In this document: in pieces, positions 21,673 to 29,737 of the stretch
Layout: every line of letters starts with the position of its first letter
Numbering within the stretch: the first letter of the stretch is position 1
DNA from: an uncultured Oscillospiraceae bacterium
GTDB taxonomy: Bacteria > Bacillota > Clostridia > Oscillospirales > Acutalibacteraceae
DNA: 38,451 nucleotides
Assembly: GCA_900552115.1 (NCBI GenBank)
Contig: URYP01000009.1
Location: 1-38,451 of the forward strand
Reading direction: 5' to 3'
The notes under the pieces: generated by a model
Seen by the model: the letters and a program-made list of their open reading frames with translations, nothing else
What the model was told of the DNA's origin: nothing
The model's database searches: none
Program-made: the position numbers and the translations under genes

Positions 21673-22657
21673 ATCGATGATCACAATGGTAATTAAAATA
21701 AGACTCCGTATGTTCATTAAAAAAAGAACATTGTTTTCCCTCTAAACAACTTAAAGTATTTATTAAAGCGTCAGATGCATAACCACGGCAATCTGTATGA
21801 ATAATTCCCTCTGTTACATAGATAAAGCCTCTCTCGTATAAATCGTCACAACCGTGAATTTTACACATTGGCATAACAATATATTTTGCGTCCAACCGCT
21901 CTTCTATAGTACATTGCGATCTTTTTTTTATATGAGCAGTGACCAGAAGTTCAACAGGTACTAAACTGCCACAAATACCACAAATAGCTTCTTTATTATC
22001 CTTAAATAACAAATCTCGAAGATAGCTCTGCTCTACACGACTGGTAGTATTGGAAACACGATCCAAAGAGCCATATTGAGATAACCTATTTAATCTGGTT
22101 TTGTCAACAGAAGCTAAAATGGCAGATTCATAATCGTCTTGAGTGACCCCATGAATAAACCAGTTTTTATCCAATTCAAAATAGTTGATTAAATTATTAC
22201 TGGCTAATGAATTACATATTTGAAAACCACGGAGCGAGTAGTTGTCTTTATATCCTGCAATATGATTAAGTGAGCTTTTATGAATGGAAATCGAATTTAG
22301 CTTATCAATAAAATATATGTACTGCCATGTTTCTCCGGTAGTTAAATCGTAGCCCCATAACTTCTCAGCTAACGCAGCGTTATCACATTTGCCAATAACT
22401 CTAGCATAGGCAAAAACATGGTTGCTGCGGTAAAATAATATGATATCACCCGTGATAAGATGTTGCCACCGTTTCTGATTCCTGGAAAGTACCCCCCAAA
22501 CCGGAATAGCTCCCTCTTTATTGTATTTCTGAATTTGCTGAACAATATCAGGATCAACATATTTAGAAATCAGATTTAGTGATACGGGGGTTTCTACAGT
22601 TTGAATGAAGTTGCTTTTAGCTTTCTTATCTGCGCATGGTTGTATTGCTACTGCCAT
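21671..22657 (-). CDS. Putative modification-dependent (type IV) endonuclease, EVE-like + HNH
   Basis: The protein of about 328 residues has two parts. Residues 25-145 (IPVWGVLSRNQKRWQHLITG, DIILFYRSNHVFAYARVIG, EKLWGYDLTTGETWQYIYFI) resemble a PUA-superfamily EVE-like domain, which reads modified bases in DNA. Residues 210-285 form an HNH nuclease: CGICG (Cys216, Cys219), AHIKKRSQC with His232, ERLDAKYIVMPMC (Cys255), H258, and DDLYERGFIYVTEGII. The usual middle Asn appears as Lys/Tyr (248-249). EVE-HNH enzymes such as VcaM4I cut hydroxymethylcytosine DNA. The start at 22657 follows AGGAGGTG. The gene is strikingly AT-rich and flanked by terminators, suggesting acquisition as phage defence. 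The domain calls are by eye. Confidence 0.78.
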   Translation of the reverse strand: MAVAIQPCADKKAKSNFIQTVETPVSLNLISKYVDPDIVQQIQKYNKEGAIPVWGVLSRNQKRWQHLITGDIILFYRSNHVFAYARVIGKCDNAALAEKLWGYDLTTGETWQYIYFIDKLNSISIHKSSLNHIAGYKDNYSLRGFQICNSLASNNLINYFELDKNWFIHGVTQDDYESAILASVDKTRLNRLSQYGSLDRVSNTTSRVEQSYLRDLLFKDNKEAICGICGSLVPVELLVTAHIKKRSQCTIEERLDAKYIVMPMCKIHGCDDLYERGFIYVTEGIIHTDCRGYASDALINTLSCLEGKQCSFFNEHTESYFNYHCDHR

Positions 22658-22716
22658 TACGTCACACCTCCTGTAAAAAAAATAAACATATTGTGTATAT
22701 AATATCATATATATTA

Positions 22717-22755
22717 AAAAAAACAACTCCCGCAAAAAGCGGGAGTTGTTTTTGA
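22717..22755 (-). terminator. Intrinsic terminator after the small paralogous genes
   Basis: AAACAACTCCCGC and GCGGGAGTTGTTT form a perfect stem of about 13 bp with loop AAAAA; on the minus strand TTTTTTTTAATA follows. It starts at the stop codon of the 61-residue gene and separates it from the HNH gene. Confidence 0.92.
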
Positions 22756-22941
22756 TTACATCCATTCGGCGCGGCGGAGTTCTTCCACGTACGCCTGCAT
22801 TTCATCAAACGAGCGCAGGTCCTGCGCTTCAATATTGCGGCGGAACCGGTCAGGCAAGGAACAATAATATTCATAACAAGTCAGATCACTATTGAGCAGG
22901 TCTGCCAGTCCCAATTGATAATATCCTTCATTGTCAGTCAT
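22756..22941 (-). CDS. Small protein of unknown function (paralogue 1)
   Basis: The 61-residue acidic, aromatic-rich protein contains LGLADLLNSDLTCYEYYCSLP and then a helix-forming tail RSFDEMQAYVEELRRAEWM. The next gene upstream shares the order leucine-rich start, Y/D motif, SLP, then RS-x-(D/E)E-(M/L)-x-AY(V/I)-x-x-L, so the two are paralogues. I do not recognise a named family. No signal peptide or membrane helix is seen. The start ATG lacks a good ribosome binding site but lies 11 bp after the upstream stop, so coupled translation is likely. A strong terminator follows at once. Confidence 0.72.
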   Translation of the reverse strand: MTDNEGYYQLGLADLLNSDLTCYEYYCSLPDRFRRNIEAQDLRSFDEMQAYVEELRRAEWM

Positions 22942-22952
22942 AATGCGGATGG

Positions 22953-23147
22953 TCAGGCTTTCAGCGTCAACGTTTGAATATAGGCGCGCAGTTCTTCTCC
23001 CGATCGAAAGCCCCGTTCCTCAGCGCGTTCGTTTACCTGCATCTGTATTTCCTCAGGCAGGGAGAAAAACGCCCGGTCGTAAATATTGTCGTTTTTGAGA
23101 TACGCTTGCAGACCGAGCAGATTGTTGCCGTAAAACCCGTCTTCCAT
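22953..23147 (-). CDS. Small protein of unknown function (paralogue 2)
   Basis: The 64-residue protein reads NNLLGLQAYLKNDNIYDRAFFSLPEEIQMQVNE in parts, ending GFRSGEELRAYIQTLTLKA. It matches its downstream neighbour at the SLP core and the RSxxE(L/M)xAY(I/V)xxL tail. The shape suggests a small helical protein; function unknown. The ATG at 23147 follows AGGGGTG. It lies about 90 bp downstream of the DegV gene stop and may share that transcript. Confidence 0.72.
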   Translation of the reverse strand: MEDGFYGNNLLGLQAYLKNDNIYDRAFFSLPEEIQMQVNERAEERGFRSGEELRAYIQTLTLKA

Positions 23148-23240
23148 CTTATCACCCCTATGTTAGTTTGGCGCAGGGGCGGGGGAACTTACCCGGAAAA
23201 TGCTGACGGCAAATTTATCTTTTTTAAATGCTCTCGCACA

Positions 23241-24095
23241 TCATTTGGTCATAAAAAGAATGCCCAAGGTATTGGGACCACAGTGGGACGATATGGTGCA
23301 GCCGGCCCGTGTTACCAAAATTTCATCAAAGTCGGCATACTGGGGAATGAGGTTTCGTACCATATCGATGCGTTCCTGGGAAATACCGGAATGTGTGATA
23401 AAAATGCGATCTTTTTTTAAATCCGTACGGCCTTCCAAACGATCTTTGACATACTGTTCCAGCGCTTTGTCCAACGTGCCGCGGTATTTTTTACCAACCG
23501 TCATATGTCCGTCGGAATTATCGACCTCGATGCAGGGCTTTAGGTGCAAAAGGTTAGCGCCCAGTTTGGCCAGGGCTGAACAGCGGCCGCCCTTGTGCAG
23601 AAACTCCAGCGTGTCGATGACAAAACTGGCCTGGCAATGGGACGCCGCCTCGTTCAGTTCCGCGGCGATTTGGGCGGCGGGCATACCGGCCGCGATGCGC
23701 TGAGCGGCCTCGATCACCAGCAGCCCGGATCCGGTAGACAGGTTGCGGCTGTCGATGGCGTAAACCCCGTCCATCTTTTCTGCTGCCATGCGGCAGTTAT
23801 TATACGAGGCGGACAAGCCCGATCCGATGGTGATATGGATAACCTCGTATCCCTCGTCGAGAAACGGCTGAAAAAAAGCGGCATACTCCGCCGCGTTGAT
23901 GGCGGCGGTTTTGGGCAGCACGTGTTTTTCCTCATACACCCGGTAAATATCGTCGGGCGTCAAATCGACGCCGTCGCCATGCATGACCCCTTCTAAAATA
24001 ACATGGAACGGGTAAAACTTAACATGATACCGCTCGCACAGTGCGTCTGTAAGATCACAGGTGCTGTCGGCAGACAAAATAATCGGTTTGGACAA
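23241..24095 (-). CDS. DegV family fatty-acid-binding protein
   Basis: DegV/FakB proteins bind a fatty acid and present it to FakA kinase to make acyl phosphate for phospholipid synthesis. The 284-residue protein starts PIILSADSTCDLTDALCERYHV and has the family's TAAINAAEYAAFF, HITIGSGLSASYNN, IDSRNLSTGSGLLVIEAA and ASFVIDTLEFLHKGGRCSAL stretches and normal length. The start is TTG at 24095 with GGAGGG nine bases upstream. No fakA lies nearby. It reads alone, perhaps with the two small genes downstream. Confidence 0.95.
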   Translation of the reverse strand: MSKPIILSADSTCDLTDALCERYHVKFYPFHVILEGVMHGDGVDLTPDDIYRVYEEKHVLPKTAAINAAEYAAFFQPFLDEGYEVIHITIGSGLSASYNNCRMAAEKMDGVYAIDSRNLSTGSGLLVIEAAQRIAAGMPAAQIAAELNEAASHCQASFVIDTLEFLHKGGRCSALAKLGANLLHLKPCIEVDNSDGHMTVGKKYRGTLDKALEQYVKDRLEGRTDLKKDRIFITHSGISQERIDMVRNLIPQYADFDEILVTRAGCTISSHCGPNTLGILFMTK

Positions 24096-24384
24096 GGGTT
24101 GACCCTCCTTAAAATGAACGCGCCCGTGTTTTGACTTGTTTATTCGGTTTAGTATGCCCTAATAAACAAACAAGTACCTTTTTGTTTGACAAAAAACAGG
24201 TTTGGATTTATTGATTTAGCAGATTACCGGAACAAATATGTCGATATAATACCATAAATAGTAAAAATACGCAACCGTTTCCAATCCTGACGATATTCTT
24301 AAAAATAGTGGAAATAAGACCGGGTTGCTTGTGTTTTAGCTGTGGCTTTGATATAATACCGGAGACAGAAAGGAGCCACAGTAC
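24096..24384. promoter_or_regulatory. Divergent AT-rich region between DegV and PAP2 genes
   Basis: TTGTTTATT (24136-24144) and AATAAACAA (24161-24169) form a 9-bp inverted repeat about 45 bp upstream of the DegV start, a possible operator. On the right, TTGTGT (24329-24334), a 17-bp spacer and TATAAT (24352-24357) make a promoter for the PAP2 gene. The DegV promoter itself is not clear. Confidence 0.5.
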
Positions 24385-25014
24385 ATGCGTAAAAAAGAAA
24401 ATTGGCAGCTGGCGGCGCTGTTGCTCGGCTTCATAGCCTTGAACCTGTGGTATTTTGCCGTCCAGCAGCTGCTGTCTCCCAAAGTCATGGTGCATGTTCC
24501 TCTCGACGATTATATCCCCTTCTGTGAATGGTTTGTGATTCCCTATGTGGTGTGGTACGCATACGTGTTTCTGGCCGTGGTTTTTTTCTTTTTCCGAGAC
24601 AGGGCTTCCCTGATGAAGCTCGGCACGATGATAGTGGCCGGTATGGGTGTTTGCCTGACCATTTATACACTCTGCCCCAACGGTATCGAATTTAGGCCGG
24701 AAACCTTTCCGCGCGACAATATACTGACCGATTTGGTGGGCCTTTTATACCGGCAGGATCGGCCGGAAAACGTATTTCCGAGCATTCATGTGTTAAACGC
24801 CCTGGCGGTGCATATGGCAGTGCGCGAATCGACGGTTTTGCGGAAATATCGCTGGGTAAAATGGACGTCGCTTGTCACTATGATTTTAATTTGTATGTCC
24901 ACCGTCTTTATTAAGCAGCACTCGGTTTTGGATATTTTTGGCGGCGTTGCCCTGTGTCTGGCGCTGTATCCGGTGATTTACCGCCGGAAAACCCGGGCGC
25001 GGCAGGAAGCGTAA
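24385..25014 (+). CDS. PAP2-superfamily membrane phosphatase
   Basis: The 209-residue protein has about five or six transmembrane segments (for example near 8-27, 50-70, 78-97, 155-172, 178-196) and two PAP2 motifs on the outer face: PSIHVLNALAVH and FIKQHSVLDIFGGV, which carry the catalytic histidines and Asp. The first KxxxxxxRP motif may be represented by FRPETFP or RQDRPEN. The family cleaves lipid phosphates such as phosphatidic acid or undecaprenyl pyrophosphate; the exact substrate is unknown. ATG follows AAAGGAG. A small hairpin (25013-25028) separates it from the ABC exporter. Confidence 0.87.
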   Translation: MRKKENWQLAALLLGFIALNLWYFAVQQLLSPKVMVHVPLDDYIPFCEWFVIPYVVWYAYVFLAVVFFFFRDRASLMKLGTMIVAGMGVCLTIYTLCPNGIEFRPETFPRDNILTDLVGLLYRQDRPENVFPSIHVLNALAVHMAVRESTVLRKYRWVKWTSLVTMILICMSTVFIKQHSVLDIFGGVALCLALYPVIYRRKTRARQEA

Positions 25015-25033
25015 CGCCGGCAGGCGTTGTGTT

Positions 25034-26800
25034 ATGCGGCGGGAAAAGGTTGAGGTGAAGGGTTTGAAACTGGCAAAACGGTTGCTGAAGATGGCAAAGC
25101 CCTATTGGGGCATTATGGCGGGAGCGGTGATCGGCCTGATCGGCGCGGCGCTGATGGGGCTGGTCACGCCGGAGGTGGTGCGTCAGCTGACCGCGGCGCT
25201 CGGGGATCCGGCCGCTATGACGGTACGGCTGATAACGGTTTATGCGGTGGTATTGGTTGCCGCTTACCTGCTGAGGGGCGTTTGCCGTTTCCTGAGCCTG
25301 TATCTCGCGCATGTCGCCGCCTGGCGGTTTGTGGGGGATATTACGTTAAAGGTATACGATAAACTGCAAACGCTCTCCATGCGGTATTTTGGCGAGCGGC
25401 AAACCGGCGAGATTATGAGCCGCGCCATCAACGACACCCGCATGCTGGAATTACTGATCGCGCATGCGGTGCCGGACCTGATCAGCAATGTGCTGATTAT
25501 TATCGGCGTGGCGGTCATGTTGTTCCTTATCAATCCGGTCATGGCGGCGATCACGTTGATTCCAGTTCCCTTCGTGCTGTTTGCCAGCCAGTTTTTTTCC
25601 GGCAAGGTGGGGCCCATGTTCCGCCATAACCAGGAGGTCGTGGGTGAGCTGGGCGGCATGATGCAGGACAATATCAGCGGCATGAAAGAAATTCAGGCTT
25701 TTGGCAAGGAACGCAAAGAACACCTCAAAATGAAGGATTTTTGCCGGTATTACAGCAAGGTAAATATTCGCGCCAACTTTGCCAACGCGATATTCAATCC
25801 CACCATTGAGTTCCTCACGTCTGTTGGGACCGTGGTGGTCGTGGTGGGCGGAGGCTTGCTGGCCATGAACGGGCGGATGCCGGTGGCTGATGTGGTGGGC
25901 TTTTTCATGTATCTGAGCCTGTTTTACCAGCCCTTATCCATTTTTGCACGGCTGGTCGAGGATATCCAGTCGTCGCTGGCCGGCGGCGAGCGCATTGTGG
26001 AAATTCTGGACATGGCTCCTGAAATTCAGGATGCACCGGATGCCAGGGATATGGGCGGGGCACGGGGAAAAATCGCCTTTGAACACGTCAGCTTTGCGTA
26101 TCAGGAAGACGAGCCGGTGCTGCAGGATATTACGTTTACGGCGCGGCCGGGGGAAATGATCGCGCTGGTCGGTGCGACGGGTGTGGGGAAAAGCACCATT
26201 GTCTCGCTGCTGGAGCGGTTTTATGAGCCGAATGACGGCCGGGTGCTGCTGGACGATGTGGATATCCGCGATATCACCGTTGCCTCGCTGCGGCGCAACC
26301 TCTCCATGGTGCTTCAGGACGTGTTCCTGTTCAACGGCACCATTTTTGAAAATATTGCCTACGGTGCGGAGAATGTCACCGAAGAGCAGGTGATAGAAGC
26401 GTCCAAAGCCGCCTGTGCGCACAGCTTCATTTCGGAAATGCCACAGGGATACCATACCGTGATTGGGGAGCGGGGCGTGCGGCTCTCCGGCGGCCAGAAG
26501 CAGCGTATTGCCATTGCGCGGGCGGTACTGCGCAACACGCCGGTGCTGATACTCGACGAGGCTACGTCGGCGGTGGATACCGAAACCGAGGCGCTCATCC
26601 AGCAGGCAATCGATAATCTGGCCGGCAAACGGACCGTAGTGGTTATTGCCCACCGCCTATCGACCGTAATGCGGGCGGACACCATCCTGGTGCTGGAAAA
26701 AGGCCGGGTGGTTGAGAAGGGGCGGCATGAAGACCTGATGCGAGAGAATGGCATTTACGCCAAACTTTGCCGCGTGCAGATGGATAAGATCACGCAGTAA
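25034..26800 (+). CDS. ABC transporter, fused permease and ATPase (exporter type)
   Basis: This half-transporter of about 588 residues has a six-helix membrane domain (about 15-320) and a nucleotide-binding domain: Walker A GATGVGKST near 380, Q-loop VLQDVFLF, signature RLSGGQKQR near 484, Walker B VLILDEATSAVD near 506, and H-loop IAHRLSTV. It should dimerise, with itself or a partner, to export lipids, peptides or drugs. The start is unsure: ATG 25034 has no good ribosome binding site, whereas in-frame TTG at 25064 follows GAGGTG and gives the usual short MKLAKRLLKMAKPYW start. It lies 19 bp after the PAP2 gene, so they are probably co-transcribed. Confidence 0.93.
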   Translation: MRREKVEVKGLKLAKRLLKMAKPYWGIMAGAVIGLIGAALMGLVTPEVVRQLTAALGDPAAMTVRLITVYAVVLVAAYLLRGVCRFLSLYLAHVAAWRFVGDITLKVYDKLQTLSMRYFGERQTGEIMSRAINDTRMLELLIAHAVPDLISNVLIIIGVAVMLFLINPVMAAITLIPVPFVLFASQFFSGKVGPMFRHNQEVVGELGGMMQDNISGMKEIQAFGKERKEHLKMKDFCRYYSKVNIRANFANAIFNPTIEFLTSVGTVVVVVGGGLLAMNGRMPVADVVGFFMYLSLFYQPLSIFARLVEDIQSSLAGGERIVEILDMAPEIQDAPDARDMGGARGKIAFEHVSFAYQEDEPVLQDITFTARPGEMIALVGATGVGKSTIVSLLERFYEPNDGRVLLDDVDIRDITVASLRRNLSMVLQDVFLFNGTIFENIAYGAENVTEEQVIEASKAACAHSFISEMPQGYHTVIGERGVRLSGGQKQRIAIARAVLRNTPVLILDEATSAVDTETEALIQQAIDNLAGKRTVVVIAHRLSTVMRADTILVLEKGRVVEKGRHEDLMRENGIYAKLCRVQMDKITQ

Positions 26801-26829
26801 ATTTACCATAGTCCGGTAGAATAAAACAG

Positions 26830-26872
26830 CGCCGGGAGAGACAGGGATTTGTCTCTCCCGGCGTTTGGTTTT
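26830..26872. terminator. Bidirectional terminator between convergent ABC and U32 genes
   Basis: CGCCGGGAGAGACA (26830-26843) and TGTCTCTCCCGGCG (26850-26863) form a perfect 14-bp stem, followed by TTTGGTTTT on the plus strand. It serves the ABC gene and probably the U32 gene that ends at 26879. Confidence 0.88.
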
Positions 26873-26878
26873 AGCCGC

Positions 26879-28102
26879 TTATTCATGTGTGCACCGGTGG
26901 CGCAGAAGACTGCCGGGAACCAGCGGTTCATCCAACGGGATCAGCAGCGGCATGGTGGGGTGCGGCGCGGCGTCGATTGGCTGGCCATCCCCGTCCAGCA
27001 GCGGGGATGCCGTAATGGGGAAGGGGGCTTTGCCCGGCTGCAAGACCGACAATTCCTCGCCGGCGAAAAAGCGGTTGCGCTGCTCCAGACGCTGCAGGCC
27101 ATCAGACCAGTCTTTGGCCACAGCCACTACTTCGTAATCCCGGATATATCCCCCGCTGCGGGTATTCTGGCAGGGCTGCCCAAAATAAAAGCCGGTGCCG
27201 TAAGGCCGGTGGCTGACCATATCCAGTTCCCGGATCATCCAGTTCTCCGGCCGGAAGGAATCATCCCATCCCGAGGCTTCCCAGCCGTCGATCGCCATGC
27301 GGTAAGCGTTGGTGGTAACGGCGACATAATAGGCGGCCTTGGCGCGGCCTTCAATTTTAAACGAAGCGATTCCCGCCTGGGCCAAGGCGGGCAAATGCTC
27401 GATCATGCACAGGTCGTGCGCGTTGAACAGATAGGTGCCGGTTTCATCCTCCACCACGGGAAAAGGCCGGTCAGGCCGGTGAGGCTCTACAATCTGGTAG
27501 TTCCAGCGGCAAGGCTGCGTACAGTCGCCGTGGTTGGCGTCCCGCCCGTTGAGATATGCGGACAGCATGCAGCGTCCGGAATAGGACATACACATCGCCC
27601 CGTGAACAAAGGCCTCCAGCTCCAGTCCGGCCGGCGCGTCCCGGCGAATAGCACGGATCTCCTCGAGCGACAGTTCCCTCGCCAGCACGGCGCGGGACGC
27701 GCCCAAGTCAAACAGCCTGGAGGCGGTGGCGCTGTTGACCACGCCAAACTGGGTGGACACATGCAGCGCACAGCGAGGCGCATATTGCTGCGCCAGACTC
27801 ATCACGCCCAGATCCGCTGCGATCAGCGCGTCCACGCCCATATCCTGCCATTCCTCCAGAAAAGCCGGTAGCCGGCGCAACTCCTCGTTGCGGGGCAGGA
27901 TGTTACAGGTAACGTAAACCTTTACGCCCTGACGATGGGCGTCCTGCACCGCGCGGCGAAGCTCGTCCTGCGAAAAATTGGCTGGGGCGGAACGCATGCC
28001 GAACGCGGGGCCGGCCAGATAGACGGCGTCGGCCCCATATTGCAGCGCCGCGTCCAGACGCTCCCGGTCGCCGGCCGGCGCCAGCAGTTCAGGTCGGTTC
28101 AT
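26879..28102 (-). CDS. Peptidase U32 family protein (likely tRNA hydroxylation factor TrhP-like)
   Basis: The 407-residue protein starts MNRPELLAPAGDRERLDAA and has the U32 signature ELEAFVHGAMCMSYSGRC followed by RDANHGDCTQPCRW, with several conserved cysteines that could hold an iron-sulfur cluster. Members of this family near mltG in Bacillus (YrrN/YrrO, now TrhP) help form 5-hydroxyuridine at tRNA position 34. Here it is the gene directly after mltG, which supports that reading over a collagenase. I chose ATG 28102 with AAGGAGG upstream; the frame extends to 28198 only through a hairpin. Confidence 0.92.
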   Translation of the reverse strand: MNRPELLAPAGDRERLDAALQYGADAVYLAGPAFGMRSAPANFSQDELRRAVQDAHRQGVKVYVTCNILPRNEELRRLPAFLEEWQDMGVDALIAADLGVMSLAQQYAPRCALHVSTQFGVVNSATASRLFDLGASRAVLARELSLEEIRAIRRDAPAGLELEAFVHGAMCMSYSGRCMLSAYLNGRDANHGDCTQPCRWNYQIVEPHRPDRPFPVVEDETGTYLFNAHDLCMIEHLPALAQAGIASFKIEGRAKAAYYVAVTTNAYRMAIDGWEASGWDDSFRPENWMIRELDMVSHRPYGTGFYFGQPCQNTRSGGYIRDYEVVAVAKDWSDGLQRLEQRNRFFAGEELSVLQPGKAPFPITASPLLDGDGQPIDAAPHPTMPLLIPLDEPLVPGSLLRHRCTHE

Positions 28103-28150
28103 GTGGTTCCTCCTTATCGCACCAATGAGGCGATGCCGTATTTTTTCAAT

Positions 28151-28182
28151 AAATGGCCCTGCGGAATACCGCAGGGCCATTT
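28151..28182 (-). terminator. Hairpin between mltG and the U32 gene
   Basis: AAATGGCCCTGCGG and CCGCAGGGCCATTT form a perfect 14-bp stem with a 4-base loop. The following T-run is weak in the minus direction (ATTTATTG), so it may attenuate rather than fully end the operon. Confidence 0.5.
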
Positions 28183-28222
28183 CAATTAAGAAGCGCACAC
28201 CAAAATTCTTTTAAATCGTTGC

Positions 28223-29737
28223 TTATTTCGCGTGGATACCGATGCCGTACCGTTCACATATCGCCACATGCTCTTCATAGGTTTCGGAATAATAGGTATT
28301 GCGGTTGCTGTCGTTGGCGAAGTAGTAGCACTTCATAATGCGCTTGTCTTTAGAGGGATTGACCACCGCCTTGATCGCGGCCAGGCTGGGATTATTGATC
28401 GGCCCGGGCGGCAGGCCCATGTGCGTATAGGTATCGTAGGCGGAATCCTCTGTGTCTATATCCACCTCATCCGGCGACAGTTTGGCAAGGTAATCGCCGG
28501 TGGAATCGCACTGCAGATAGGGGAATTCCGCATAGTTTTCCAAACGGTTGAGAATGACGCGGGCCACTTTGGGCATGTTGGCGGCGTCGGCCGCTTCTCC
28601 CTGTACGATCGAAGCTAGGGTGATCACCTCGTCCAGCGAGCGGCCGGACGCTTTGATCGCCGTGCGCAAACTGGTATCCAGTTTGGCGTCAAATGTGGAG
28701 AGCAGCTTGTTAATGGCCTCCTCGCCTGAAATCCCCACATAGAACTCATAGGTGTCGGGGAACAGGTACCCTTCCAGCCAGTAGATACGGTCCTCATAGC
28801 CTTTGTCGCTACGCTTGGGCACGTCCTTAAGAAATTCGTAATCGAAGGGGCTGTTTACCAGAGCTGCATAAAAATCTTCGTAGTCGCATACCTCTTTTTC
28901 CGATAGGATGCGCGCCACATTTTCAACCGTGCTCCCTTCCGGAATGGTGATTGTAACGGTTGCGCGCACTGGAGGCTCCTGTAAATTGTCAATGATGGAG
29001 CCGTAGCCCATGCTGGCCGACAGGTAAAAGGTTCCGGGCTGGTATTTGCCGTCAGCCTTGGTCAGCTTGGAATACAACCGGAAAATCAGCTTTTGGTCAA
29101 TGATGCCGGCTTCTTCCAGCGCATCGGCCACATCGGTTGTAGTCGCTCCCTGCGCGATATCGACTCGCTTTTTCAGGTCGCTTTTCTGGAGGCCGGTCAC
29201 ATCCAATATACCGCCGATAATCATATATGTACAGATCAAAGAAGCCCCTACCACAAGAATGGCGTAGAGCATTCCTTTAAAACAGCCCCAGGCGCGCCGC
29301 TCCTGGCCTTTTCCCTTGCTGTGTCCGGCTTTTTTGCGTCCTCGTCCGCCCGGTTCCTGCACAGACGGAGCCGGATCTTCCACAACCGGGGCGTCGCTGA
29401 ACTCAGATAAAGAGATCATGGCGGGTTCTTCCATGATCTTGGTTTGCTCAAACTGTGACGCTTTGGCCCCCAGCGAAACCGGTTCGTCCGGAACGGCTGT
29501 TTCATCCTTTACAGGCTCCGCTCCCTCTTTTTCGGAAATATCCACCTGTTCTTCCTTTGCCGTTTCGGGTGGACACGCAGCGTCGGGAATACTCTCCGAA
29601 ACCGGTTCAGCGTCGGCAGAAGGTACGGCTGGCGTTTCCGGCATTTCAGCGTCCGCCGGAAAAAATACCGGCGTATCCGGTTCCAAATGTCCGCTAGACG
29701 GCTTGTTTTTATCATCGGGACGGTTCGACAATGTCAT
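28223..29737 (-). CDS. mltG: Endolytic murein transglycosylase MltG
   Basis: MltG cuts nascent peptidoglycan strands near the synthesis site. The protein of about 504 residues has an unusually long cytoplasmic head (1-150) rich in Pro, Glu and Ala, then one transmembrane helix (about 156-178), a LysM-like part, and the YceG domain with the catalytic Glu near 381 in ITLASIVQGEAAD, then LQCDSTGDYL and GLPPGPINNPSLAAIKA. Start choice is open: ATG 29737 (TGATG with the upstream stop), GTG 29740, or TTG 29731, which has the best spacing to AGAGGTG. It is followed by the U32 gene. Confidence 0.94.
   Translation of the reverse strand: MTLSNRPDDKNKPSSGHLEPDTPVFFPADAEMPETPAVPSADAEPVSESIPDAACPPETAKEEQVDISEKEGAEPVKDETAVPDEPVSLGAKASQFEQTKIMEEPAMISLSEFSDAPVVEDPAPSVQEPGGRGRKKAGHSKGKGQERRAWGCFKGMLYAILVVGASLICTYMIIGGILDVTGLQKSDLKKRVDIAQGATTTDVADALEEAGIIDQKLIFRLYSKLTKADGKYQPGTFYLSASMGYGSIIDNLQEPPVRATVTITIPEGSTVENVARILSEKEVCDYEDFYAALVNSPFDYEFLKDVPKRSDKGYEDRIYWLEGYLFPDTYEFYVGISGEEAINKLLSTFDAKLDTSLRTAIKASGRSLDEVITLASIVQGEAADAANMPKVARVILNRLENYAEFPYLQCDSTGDYLAKLSPDEVDIDTEDSAYDTYTHMGLPPGPINNPSLAAIKAVVNPSKDKRIMKCYYFANDSNRNTYYSETYEEHVAICERYGIGIHAK

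Noticed and set aside
24136..24169. FapR operator at DegV
   Set aside because: TTAGTAT and AATA occur here but the spacing and arms do not match the FapR consensus.
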